A stretch of DNA of 64,000 bases, taken from the NCBI RefSeq assembly GCF_900111375.1, contig NZ_FOHB01000013.1, positions 1 through 64,000 of the forward strand, written 5' to 3'. Origin of the DNA: Pedococcus cremeus. GTDB taxonomy: Bacteria > Actinomycetota > Actinomycetes > Actinomycetales > Dermatophilaceae. Below the pieces are notes generated by a model. It was not told where the DNA came from, did not search any database, and saw only the letters and a program-made list of their open reading frames with translations. Shown here in pieces: positions 7,056-14,472 of the stretch; position 1 is the stretch's first letter; each line of letters opens with the position of its first letter. The position numbers and the translations under genes were made by a program.

Positions 7056-8179
7056 CACGACACCCGGTACTGGGCGACGTCCGCGGTGCGGAGGGTGAGG
7101 CCATGGCCGGGTGCGTCGTCGTCCGGCGTGAGGGTGCCGCCTCGAGGGTCGAGGGTTCCGTCGAAGAACATCGACTCGATCCGCACGTGGTCGTGGAACC
7201 ACTCGAGGTGGCGCAGGTTGGCGGTCGCCGCGGCGACGTGGACGTGCAGGTGGGGCGCACAGTGACCCGACACGTCGAGCCCGAACGAGGCCGCCACCGC
7301 AGCCGCGCGGAGCCACTCGGTGATGCCACCGCAGCGCGACGCGTCCGCCTGTAGGCAGTCCACGGCTCCCGTCTCACACAGCCGTCGAAAGTAGTAGAGG
7401 TCATTGCCGTACTCGCCGGCGGCGACGTCGGCGTCGACGGCGGCGCGCACCTGGCCCAACCCCGCGTGGTCGTCGGAGGACACCGGCTCCTCGAACCACC
7501 GGATGTCCAGGTCATGGGCTGCCCGCATCACCCGCACCGCCTGCTTGGCGGTGTACCCGCCGTTGGCGTCGACGAAGAGCTCCACCTCGGCGCCGATCAG
7601 CTCGCGGCTGTGCCGCATGCGCTCCAGGTCCCGCTCGGGGCGTGTGCCCCAGGACTCCCCGATCTTGATCTTCACCCGTGGGATGCCCTGCTGGACCCAC
7701 CCCTCGAGCTGGTGCGCCAGCTGGGCCTGGTCGTATGCCGTGAAGCCGCCGCTGCCGTAGATCGGAACCTCGCTGCGTACGCTGCCCAGCAGCCGGTGCA
7801 GGGGGATGCCGAGCAACCGTGCCTTGAGGTCCCACAGTGCGACGTCGACCGCGCCGATCGCGTACGAAGCCAGGCCTGGACGACCGGCGTTGCGCACTGC
7901 GCGGATCATCGACTGCGAGACGCCGGGCACGTCGAACGCGTCGGCACCGCACACCACGGGGGTCAGCAGCTCCTCCACCAGGCGCGCGGCGGCGACGGGA
8001 GCGTAGGTCCAGCCGGTGCCCACGGTGCCGGCGGCAAGGACCTGCACCAGCACCAGGGTGGTCGAGTCCCAGGCCAGTGTCCCGTCGGCTTCCGGCGCAT
8101 CGGTCGGGACGGTGTACGCGCTTACCTGCACGGCGTCGACTCCTGTCCGCCAGATGGGCCCAGGTCCTTGGTGGGTCAC
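7055..8179 (-). CDS. Enolase-superfamily enzyme, mandelate racemase subgroup
   Basis: 374 residues from GTG at 8177-8179 (MTHQGPGPIW), with an AGGGGG ribosome site. The barrel carries the subgroup's catalytic set: KIK of RVKIKIGESW (about residue 170), metal ligands in FVDANGG (~204), WFEEPV (~227) and GEYGND (~257), then Asp in QADASRCGG and His in SGHCAPHLHVH (~307). Lys-x-Lys plus a His-Asp dyad is typical of acid-sugar dehydratases and racemases of this subgroup. The substrate cannot be read from sequence; the operon context (GMC oxidoreductase, TPP enzyme) suggests a sugar acid. It overlaps the cytochrome b start. Confidence 0.88.
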   Translation of the reverse strand: MTHQGPGPIWRTGVDAVQVSAYTVPTDAPEADGTLAWDSTTLVLVQVLAAGTVGTGWTYAPVAAARLVEELLTPVVCGADAFDVPGVSQSMIRAVRNAGRPGLASYAIGAVDVALWDLKARLLGIPLHRLLGSVRSEVPIYGSGGFTAYDQAQLAHQLEGWVQQGIPRVKIKIGESWGTRPERDLERMRHSRELIGAEVELFVDANGGYTAKQAVRVMRAAHDLDIRWFEEPVSSDDHAGLGQVRAAVDADVAAGEYGNDLYYFRRLCETGAVDCLQADASRCGGITEWLRAAAVAASFGLDVSGHCAPHLHVHVAAATANLRHLEWFHDHVRIESMFFDGTLDPRGGTLTPDDDAPGHGLTLRTADVAQYRVS

Positions 8180-8279
8180 GTGTCGGACCCCCTCGTGCCG
8201 TCGGGGTGGTCGCCTTGCACACCCCGCATCCACTCGACGTCGTGGATGGCGAAACGCGCCGCGGGCGGCGCGCCGGTGA

Positions 8280-10073
8280 TCATCCGTCACCGCCCGGCAT
8301 GACCTCGGCGATCTTGGTCTTGACACCCTCCCGGACCACGCCCCAGCGGTCCTCGTCGCCCTTGAGCAGCGAACGGGCGGTGGCCTTCATCTCCGTCCAG
8401 GTCGCGTGCGGCGGCACTGGGGGCACATCCGGGTCGACGTGCACGTCCAGCACGGTGGGTCGGTCGGCGCCGAAGGCCTGACGCCAGGCATCCGCCAGCT
8501 GGCCGGGCTCGGTGACGCGAACCGCGTGGAGGCCGAGGCTGCTCGCAAAGCTCGCGTAGTCCACGTCCGGGAGGCGTTGGGACTCCTCGAACTTGGGTGA
8601 ACCCTCCATGGCCCGCATCTCCCACGTGACCTGGTTGAGGTCGTTGTTGTGCAGGATGGCGACGACCAGCCGCGGGTCGCTCCACTGCTGCCAGTAGTGC
8701 TTGACGGTGATCAGCTCGGCCATGCCGTTCATCTGCATGGCGCCGTCCCCGGCGAACACCACGGCGGGCCGGTCCGGGTGGGCGAACTTCGCGCCGATCC
8801 CGTAGGGGACACCGGGGCCCATCGTGGCGAGGGTCCCGGAGAGCGACCCGCGCATGTCTGCCCGGAACTTGAGCTGGCGGGCGTACCAGTTCGCGGACGA
8901 CCCCGAGTCCGCCGCGACCATCGCGTTGGGGGGCAGCTGCTCGGAGGCCTCGTGGAAGAGCAGCTGGGGGTTCACCGGATCTGCTTCAACCCGGGCCTCG
9001 CGCGCCATCGCCCCCCACCAGTCCGCGACGTTGGACTCGATGTTCTGCCGCCAGCCGCGGTCCTCCTTGCGGCGCAAGTGCGGGATCAGGGCCCGCAGTG
9101 TCGCCGCCGCATCGCCGACGAGGTTCAGCTCGTAGGGGTAGCGCATGCCGATGAACTTGCCGTCGAGGTCGATCTGGACGGCGCGGGCCTGATCGAACGC
9201 CGGCATGAACTGGGTGTAGGGGAAGTTCGACCCCACGGTCAGGAGGGTGTCGCAGTCCGCCATCATCTCGTAGCTGGGTCGCGTGCCGAGCAGACCGATC
9301 GACCCCGTCACCCACGGCAGCTCGTCGGAGAGCACGTCCTTGCCGAGCAGCGCCTTGGCCACGCCGGCGCCGAGGAGCTCGGCCACCTGCTCGATCTCGG
9401 CCCGGGCACCGCGTGCCCCCTGACCGATGAGGATCGCGGGTCTGCTGCCACTGTTCAGCAGCTCGGCCGCCTCGCGGACCGACTCGTCACGCGGCACGAC
9501 GTCGGGCCAGCGGATCCCCATGCTCGAGGGCACCATCTTCATCGCGTGGGTCGGCGCCGAGTACTCCAGCTCCTGCACGTCCGAGGGGATGATCACGGCC
9601 GTCGGTGCCCGCTCCGCCATCGCCGTCCGGATGGCCCGGTCCAGCACGTTCGGCAGCTGCTCGGGCACCGTGACCATCTGGACGAAGTCGCTCGCCACGT
9701 CCTTGTACAGGCTCAGCAGGTCGACCTCCTGCTGGTAGGAACCACCCATGCCGCTCCGCGCGGTCTGCCCGACGATGGCCACCACCGGCACGTGGTCGAG
9801 CTTGGCGTCGTAGAGGCCGTTGAGGAGGTGCACGGCACCCGGGCCCGAGGTGGCCATGCACACCCCGACGCGGTCGCCGTACTTGGCGTAGCCGACGGCT
9901 TCGAAGGCCGACATCTCCTCGTGCCGGGACTGGACGAACTGGGGTGTGTTGTCGGCGCGCCCGAACGCGGCGAGGATTCCGTTGATGCCGTCTCCGGGGA
10001 AGGCGAACACGTGCTCGACCCCCCAGCCACGCAGTCGCTCCAGCAGGTGGTCCGAAACGGTGGGTGCAGCCAT
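8280..10073 (-). CDS. Thiamine-pyrophosphate-dependent enzyme (pyruvate oxidase/acetolactate synthase-like)
   Basis: 597 residues. ATG at 10071-10073 has AGGAG 5 nt upstream, 2 nt after the GMC stop. The N-terminal domain carries the activating Glu in SRHEEMSAFEAVGYA (Glu52); the C-terminal domain has the TPP motif GDGAMQMNG (~440) with HNNDLNQVTWE about 27 residues later. The middle FAD/nucleotide-type domain is retained. The overall layout resembles the pyruvate oxidase/PoxB and acetolactate synthase group. Genes of this type annotated only as TPP-requiring proteins often sit with GMC oxidoreductases in actinobacteria. The 2-oxo acid or aldehyde substrate is unknown. Confidence 0.87.
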   Translation of the reverse strand: MAAPTVSDHLLERLRGWGVEHVFAFPGDGINGILAAFGRADNTPQFVQSRHEEMSAFEAVGYAKYGDRVGVCMATSGPGAVHLLNGLYDAKLDHVPVVAIVGQTARSGMGGSYQQEVDLLSLYKDVASDFVQMVTVPEQLPNVLDRAIRTAMAERAPTAVIIPSDVQELEYSAPTHAMKMVPSSMGIRWPDVVPRDESVREAAELLNSGSRPAILIGQGARGARAEIEQVAELLGAGVAKALLGKDVLSDELPWVTGSIGLLGTRPSYEMMADCDTLLTVGSNFPYTQFMPAFDQARAVQIDLDGKFIGMRYPYELNLVGDAAATLRALIPHLRRKEDRGWRQNIESNVADWWGAMAREARVEADPVNPQLLFHEASEQLPPNAMVAADSGSSANWYARQLKFRADMRGSLSGTLATMGPGVPYGIGAKFAHPDRPAVVFAGDGAMQMNGMAELITVKHYWQQWSDPRLVVAILHNNDLNQVTWEMRAMEGSPKFEESQRLPDVDYASFASSLGLHAVRVTEPGQLADAWRQAFGADRPTVLDVHVDPDVPPVPPHATWTEMKATARSLLKGDEDRWGVVREGVKTKIAEVMPGGDG

Positions 10074-10075
10074 GT

Positions 10076-11809
10076 CTACTCCTGGGTGTTGGACTTGGCG
10101 GTGTTGGACTGGGCCGGCCCGGAGGAAACGGCCCGGGCCACAGAGGCGGCCGGGGCGGGAGAGCCGCCGCGAGCGCCGCGCGCGAGCAGGTCCGCCGTGC
10201 GAGCCGCGACGGCCATGATGGTCAGGGCAGGGTTGGCGCTGCCCTGAGTCGGCAGCACGCTGCCGTCGGTGATGTACAGGTTGGGGACCGCGAAGCTGCG
10301 ACACGAGGCGTCCACCACTCCATGGCGTTCGTCCGCGGCCATCCTTGCCCCGCCGACGAGGTGCGCGAACCGGTCGATGGTGATGACCTCACTCGCCCCT
10401 GCGGCTCGCAGGATCGACTCCATGACCTCGCGCGCCGCCTCCATGAGCATCCCGTCGTTGTCACACTGGGAGTAGGAGAAGTGGGCCACTGGCATGCCGT
10501 GGCGGTCCTTCTCCGAGGCCAGGGTCACCCGGTTCCCGGGCTGGGGCAGGAACTCGCAGAGAGCCCCGAGGCAGGCCCAGTGGGGATAGTCCGTCATGTA
10601 CCGGCGCAGGTCGTCGCCGAAGTGGCCCTGCGCCGAGACGTGCTCGGCCCAGGTGATCGGCAGGGGAGAGACGGTCTGGACCGAGAAGCCCCGCTGGTAC
10701 GGCTTGGTCGGATCGGTCTCGTAGAACGCCTCCGTGCTCACCTCGGGAGGTGGCCCTTTCCACATCCGGACCTCCGCCTCGAACCGGCCGGCGCTCTGGG
10801 GTGCGCCCTGCACCATCAGGTATCGGCCGACCTGGTCGAAGTCGTTGCACAGGCCGTCGGGGAAGCGGGTGGACGCCGAGTTGAGCAGCAGGCGCGGTGT
10901 CTCGATGGAGTAGCCGGCCACCGCCACCATCCGCGCCCGCTGGAACCGCTGCCTGCCCCGCCGCACGAAGTGCACCCCGGTGGCGCGTCCGGTGCGGTCG
11001 TCGACCTCGATCCGGGTGACCATGGCATCGGCGCGGACCTCGGCACCGTGCGCGAGGGCGTCGGGGACATGGGTGATGAGGGGCGAGGCCTTGGCATTGA
11101 CCTTGCACCCCTGCAGGCAGAATCCGCGGTAGATGCAGTGGGCCCGGTGGCCGAACCGGCCGTTGGCGATCGCAACCGGCCCGACCTTGGCCGTGATGCC
11201 GAGGGCCTCGGCTCCTCGCAGGAAGACCTCACCGTTCCCGCTGACGGGGTGTGCCGAGTGCGGGTACCGGTGCGGGTCACCCCAGGGCCAGTCCTCGCCG
11301 GCGACCGGGAGCTCGCCCTCGATGTCCTCGTAGTACGGGCGCAGGTCGGTGTATGCGATCGGCCAGTCCGCTCCGACCCCGTCCTGGGAGAGGGTGCGGA
11401 AGTCGCTGGGGTGGAACCGGGGGGTGTAGCCGGCGAAGTGGACCATCGAGCCGCCCACTCCGCGGCCCGAGTTGTTGGATCCCAACGGCACGGGGTTCTC
11501 GCCAGAGATGACGCGTGGCTCGTTCCAGTAGAGGTGGTGCGAGCCCGCCTCGTCACTGACCCAGTCGCGCTCGGGGTCCCAGAACGGGCCCGCGTCGAAC
11601 GCCACCACGCGCCAGCCCTGGCGCGCCAGGCGCTGCATGAGGGTGGACCCACCCGCGCCGCAACCGACGATAACGAGGTCGACCTCGTCGTCGTCCTCGA
11701 AGGTGCGCATGTCGGCGCGGAGTCGGTGGTTGACGTCGCGGCCATCCGCCGGGACCAGCCACGCCGACTCGTTCCGGCGCCGCAGGGACCGCGCGCCGAG
11801 CCCCTTCAC
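10076..11809 (-). CDS. GMC-family flavoprotein oxidoreductase, gluconate/glucose dehydrogenase large-subunit type
   Basis: 577 residues from GTG at 11807-11809, overlapping the preceding stop (GTGA). FAD-binding GCGAGG lies in DLVIVGCGAGGSTLMQRLA (~45); the C-terminal GMC domain shows HLVGGARM, ITDGSVLPTQGSANPALT and the His/Asn active-site region. A cysteine cluster CIYRGFCLQGC (C-x5-C-x3-C, ~230) resembles the 3Fe-4S site of FAD-glucose dehydrogenase alpha subunits. No twin-arginine or Sec signal is visible, unlike periplasmic relatives, so a cytoplasmic enzyme is inferred. The adjacent subunit-3-like gene is the expected partner. The substrate is a polyol or sugar (acid), not determined. 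Confidence 0.9.
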   Translation of the reverse strand: MKGLGARSLRRRNESAWLVPADGRDVNHRLRADMRTFEDDDEVDLVIVGCGAGGSTLMQRLARQGWRVVAFDAGPFWDPERDWVSDEAGSHHLYWNEPRVISGENPVPLGSNNSGRGVGGSMVHFAGYTPRFHPSDFRTLSQDGVGADWPIAYTDLRPYYEDIEGELPVAGEDWPWGDPHRYPHSAHPVSGNGEVFLRGAEALGITAKVGPVAIANGRFGHRAHCIYRGFCLQGCKVNAKASPLITHVPDALAHGAEVRADAMVTRIEVDDRTGRATGVHFVRRGRQRFQRARMVAVAGYSIETPRLLLNSASTRFPDGLCNDFDQVGRYLMVQGAPQSAGRFEAEVRMWKGPPPEVSTEAFYETDPTKPYQRGFSVQTVSPLPITWAEHVSAQGHFGDDLRRYMTDYPHWACLGALCEFLPQPGNRVTLASEKDRHGMPVAHFSYSQCDNDGMLMEAAREVMESILRAAGASEVITIDRFAHLVGGARMAADERHGVVDASCRSFAVPNLYITDGSVLPTQGSANPALTIMAVAARTADLLARGARGGSPAPAASVARAVSSGPAQSNTAKSNTQE

Positions 11810-12468
11810 GACCCGCCCTCGCCGGCGAGGGGGTCCAGGCCGGGACGGGTGTCCTGCACCTCCCACGGCTCACGGGCGTCGAGGCCCATGTTCTTGTATC
11901 CCCGAGGGTATGCAGGGCCGCCAAACCCGATCTCGTCCCAGGCCCACGGGTGGGAGTAGAAGGCGGTGTCCGCGTAGCGGGTCCACAGGCTCCACACCCA
12001 CGTGACCGGCATGCCGTGCCACTTCCCGGTGGCGTTGCGGACGGCGTGGAGGACCGCCGTCTGGTCCTCCCAGGAGCAACCCACGAACCCGGTGTCGAAG
12101 GCCTCGCGCGCGTCCTGCTCGAGTCCCGCCAGGCTGTCTCTCCAGGCCTGGCCGTCTGATGGCATGTCGACGTGGCGCCACCCGTCGGCCTGTCCTTCGG
12201 CGAGCCGGGCGTCGATCATCCTCACCACCGGTACGCGAGGGTCCTCGCGCTGTCCCAGGAGCTGGTCGGTGAGGGCGCAGGCCAGGTCCTCCTCGTGCGG
12301 CGTGAAGAAGCGCAGGTCCGTGGGGATCCCGATCCGGGGAGCAACCACGCCGGTGGTCGCGGCGTCCCAGTGCTGGGACTGCCCGATCGTGTCGAAACCG
12401 GGATAGCGCCCGCCGCCGTGCGCCGGGTCGAGGGGGAGGCTCGTGCGCGCACGGCGGGAGTGGGTCAC
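11806..12468 (-). CDS. Gluconate 2-dehydrogenase subunit 3 family protein
   Basis: 220 residues from GTG at 12466-12468, with GGAGGG upstream, overlapping the previous stop by GTGA. After ~60 N-terminal residues comes FFTPHEEDLACALTDQLL, characteristic of this small-subunit family, and the C-terminus ends WAWDEIGFGGPAYPRGY, also a family mark. The family acts as chaperone or accessory subunit for GMC-type dehydrogenase flavoproteins. Known members usually have a twin-arginine signal; here the N-terminus (MTHSRRARTSLP) lacks the hydrophobic stretch, which agrees with the signal-free GMC partner downstream and points to a cytoplasmic complex. Confidence 0.88.
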   Translation of the reverse strand: MTHSRRARTSLPLDPAHGGGRYPGFDTIGQSQHWDAATTGVVAPRIGIPTDLRFFTPHEEDLACALTDQLLGQREDPRVPVVRMIDARLAEGQADGWRHVDMPSDGQAWRDSLAGLEQDAREAFDTGFVGCSWEDQTAVLHAVRNATGKWHGMPVTWVWSLWTRYADTAFYSHPWAWDEIGFGGPAYPRGYKNMGLDAREPWEVQDTRPGLDPLAGEGGS

Positions 12469-12926
12469 TTCTCCCTCCGCAAGACGGACGCGACCAGACC
12501 CATGCCCCCGACGAGGGTGACCAGGAGGGGGGCCAGCAGGGGTGGGCCCATCTCCACGTTGTATCGCCAGTTGCGCCACCCGCCGGGCTTCTGCGCGACT
12601 GCGCGGGCGTGCAGGTAGGTGCCCTGCAGTCCGTTGGCGAGGATCGCAGCGGAGGCAATGGGCAGGGCCGTCTTGGCGGCCCGGTCGCTCGCCACGCCGG
12701 CGATGCCTGCCGCGGCCCCGATCGGTCCGAGAGCCACGGGCGACCACATCCACGGGTTGCCGAAACTGGCCTTGTCGTGCTCGAAGTAGATCTCGGCGGC
12801 AGTGACCACCGCGCCGGCAGCGGTCAGTGCCGACAGGGTGCGCTCGAACCGACCGTGCCGGACGTTGCGCACGAGGCGGTCGATGCCCAGCAGCGGTGTG
12901 GTGAGGGGGTCGGCGTTAGCGGCCAC
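12465..12926 (-). CDS. Membrane protein, first gene of the oxidoreductase operon
   Basis: 153 residues from GTG at 12924-12926, chosen because GAGGAG lies 6-7 nt upstream; an ATG at 12980 would extend it by 18 residues but lacks a ribosome site and would overlap an operator. Three to four hydrophobic stretches are visible (TLSALTAAGAVVTAA, PVALGPIGAAAGIAGVA, LLAPLLVTLVGGMGLVASV). I do not recognise a named family. Its position, directly overlapping the subunit-3-like gene, suggests it anchors or serves the GMC complex at the membrane. Confidence 0.75.
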   Translation of the reverse strand: MAANADPLTTPLLGIDRLVRNVRHGRFERTLSALTAAGAVVTAAEIYFEHDKASFGNPWMWSPVALGPIGAAAGIAGVASDRAAKTALPIASAAILANGLQGTYLHARAVAQKPGGWRNWRYNVEMGPPLLAPLLVTLVGGMGLVASVLRREK

Positions 12927-12966
12927 GGTGAGCTCCTCGAAGATATCCAGTGCTGTCAAACAATGA

Positions 12967-12980
12967 TTGCGGTGACGCAA
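12967..12980. promoter_or_regulatory. Candidate operator, site 1 (TTGC-N6-GCAA)
   Basis: TTGC at 12967-12970, six bases, GCAA at 12977-12980, with A/T flanks. It is about 40 bp upstream of the operon's first start codon. The same spacing and arms occur at 13030-13043 and 16263-16276, so a MarR dimer site is inferred. Confidence 0.5.
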
Positions 12981-13029
12981 ATGGTTCTTCGAGGATCACA
13001 CGGACATCCCGAGACGGCAAGCGCAACTC

Positions 13030-13056
13030 TTGCTTCGGCGCAACGAATGGCATACT
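13030..13056 (+). promoter_or_regulatory. Candidate operator site 2 and leaderless promoter of the MarR gene
   Basis: TTGC-TTCGGC-GCAA at 13030-13043, followed by CATACT at 13051-13056, 7 nt before the GTG start. The operator would overlap the spacer and -35 of the regulator's own promoter, as expected for autorepression. Confidence 0.5.
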
Positions 13057-13063
13057 TCCTTGC

Positions 13064-13558
13064 GTGAGTGCCAAGGCGATGACGCACGCTGACGACCCCG
13101 ACCGCCAAGCCGACGCGGTGATGCGTGCTGCGCGGGTGCTCGTGGGCGTGGTCGCCCGGTCCGTGGCCGAGGTCGAGGACCTCGTCTCCATGCCTCAGCT
13201 GCGTGTTCTCGTCCTCGTGGCCAGCCGCGGCCGTCTCAACCTCGGGCAGGTCGCGGACGCGCTGGGCGTGCACCCGTCAAACGCGACCCGCATGGTCGAG
13301 CGGCTCGTCGTGGCCGGGCTGCTCGCGCGCACCGAAGACCCCGATGACCGGCGCTACCTCGCGCTGGAGCTCACCTCGAAGGGCCACGATGTCGTCGAGC
13401 GGGTGATGGCCTACCGCCGTGCCTCGATCCTCGAGGTCATGGCGAAGATGAAGGGTACGCAGCGACGAGCCCTCGCCCGCGCGCTCGAGTCGTTCGCCGA
13501 GGCAGCGGGAGAGCCGTCGCGTGGCGAGGAGGCCTGGGTCCTGGGCCTGCCGTCCTGA
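13064..13558 (+). CDS. MarR-family transcriptional regulator
   Basis: 164 residues from GTG at 13064, which fits a leaderless transcript (CATACT 7 nt before); ATG at 13079 is an alternative. The winged helix-turn-helix is clear: LGQVADALGVHPSNATRMVERL as recognition region, then GLLARTEDPDDRRYLALELT as the wing with the family's DxRxxxLxLT signature, and a C-terminal dimer helix. It is divergent from the GMC/TPP operon and flanked by TTGC-N6-GCAA palindromes that also occur at the GH15 promoter, so I infer control of itself, the operon and the GH15 gene. The inducer is unknown, probably a sugar-derived or aromatic acid. Confidence 0.88.
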   Translation: MSAKAMTHADDPDRQADAVMRAARVLVGVVARSVAEVEDLVSMPQLRVLVLVASRGRLNLGQVADALGVHPSNATRMVERLVVAGLLARTEDPDDRRYLALELTSKGHDVVERVMAYRRASILEVMAKMKGTQRRALARALESFAEAAGEPSRGEEAWVLGLPS

Positions 13559-13591
13559 CCGGTGCGAGTGTCGGGGTGGTGTGGCCACACC

Positions 13592-14305
13592 TCACAGCGG
13601 TTCGTGCGGAGGCAGCTGCAGCCCCACGTCCTGCATGGCCGGACCACTCACGACGTAGATGTTCCCCGCGGCGATGTCCGCGGCCACGGCGTCCAGCCAC
13701 GCCGGCGGCGGCAGCGGCAACGCGCGCGCGTCCAGCGCCCTCACCAGCGCCACCCGCGCCTGCTGCGGGGAGCCACCGCTACCTGCCGTGAACGCCTCGT
13801 AGACCGCTGCCTGTCGGTCCGCGTCGCGCTGCCGGCGTGCCCGCGGCCCGGTGTCGGCGTCCTCGTCCCGGGGCGTGCCGGCTCCCCGGGGCCGGGCCGG
13901 TGCCGGCAGGTCGAGCAGGTCGGGACTCGACGTCGGGCTCGGAGCAGGGGCGTGTTCGAGCGGCGGTGCTGGGCGGGGTCCTCGCGGCGACGGCGAGGGG
14001 CCCGCGAACAGGGCGGCGACGACGGCGTCGGTCGTGGCGGTCCGGGTCCGGCCTGGTGACCACGCTGCCAGGACGAGCATGCTGCCGGCGTGGAGCAGGT
14101 CGACCGCCCGGCTGGCTCGCCTGACCCGGTTCCGCCCATCGCGCATGAGCACGACCGCCTGGAGGACCTGCCTGGCGCCCAGGACCCGGGCCGTCACGCG
14201 GCCGGGCCGGTCCAGCCGAGTGCCGGTCAGGGCGACGGAGCACCGCTGGGGGTCGACCAACAGGGCCGCGCCGTAGGCCAGCCGGACCACGTCGCGGGTC
14301 CTCAT
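13592..14305 (-). CDS. Hypothetical protein
   Basis: 237 residues from ATG at 14303-14305, overlapping the stop of a small upstream frame (ATGA). The N-terminal half (RTRDVVRLAYGAALLVDPQR, then RVLGARQVLQAVVLM) has alternating hydrophobic stretches, possibly weakly membrane-associated, followed by a Pro/Arg/Asp-rich linker and an Ala/Leu-rich C-terminus (ALDARALPLPPPAWLDAVAA). I recognise no family. It ends 33 bp from the convergent MarR gene. Confidence 0.55.
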   Translation of the reverse strand: MRTRDVVRLAYGAALLVDPQRCSVALTGTRLDRPGRVTARVLGARQVLQAVVLMRDGRNRVRRASRAVDLLHAGSMLVLAAWSPGRTRTATTDAVVAALFAGPSPSPRGPRPAPPLEHAPAPSPTSSPDLLDLPAPARPRGAGTPRDEDADTGPRARRQRDADRQAAVYEAFTAGSGGSPQQARVALVRALDARALPLPPPAWLDAVAADIAAGNIYVVSGPAMQDVGLQLPPHEPL

Positions 14306-14418
14306 CGCTGGCCCCGGCCGCATGGGTGGCCAGGAGCGGCGCTGGTGGCGGCGGCGACCTGGGGCAGCCCACCTGGTCGTCGCCCGTCGTCCGGGATGCC
14401 GTTTCGGTGCTCGCTCAT
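14302..14418 (-). CDS. Small 38-residue ORF translationally coupled to the next gene
   Basis: ATG at 14416-14418 has an AGGAGA ribosome site 4-5 nt upstream, the best in this neighbourhood, and its TGA overlaps the ATG of the downstream hypothetical gene. The peptide (MSEHRNGIPDDGRRPGG...) is polar and Gly/Pro-rich with a single Cys. Similarity to known families is not apparent. It may be a real small protein or a leader that couples translation of the next gene, which lacks its own good ribosome site. Confidence 0.5.
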   Translation of the reverse strand: MSEHRNGIPDDGRRPGGLPQVAAATSAAPGHPCGRGQR

Positions 14419-14472
14419 CGTCTCTCCTCATCAGCGCTGGAAGGGGGGTGGGTGGCCCTGGGCCCACCACGG

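Noticed and set aside
12954-12959. Consensus TTGACA (minus strand) as -35 for the oxidoreductase operon
   Set aside because: No -10-like hexamer lies 16-18 nt downstream; the nearest (TATCTT) is only 8 nt away. The promoter of the operon is left unassigned.
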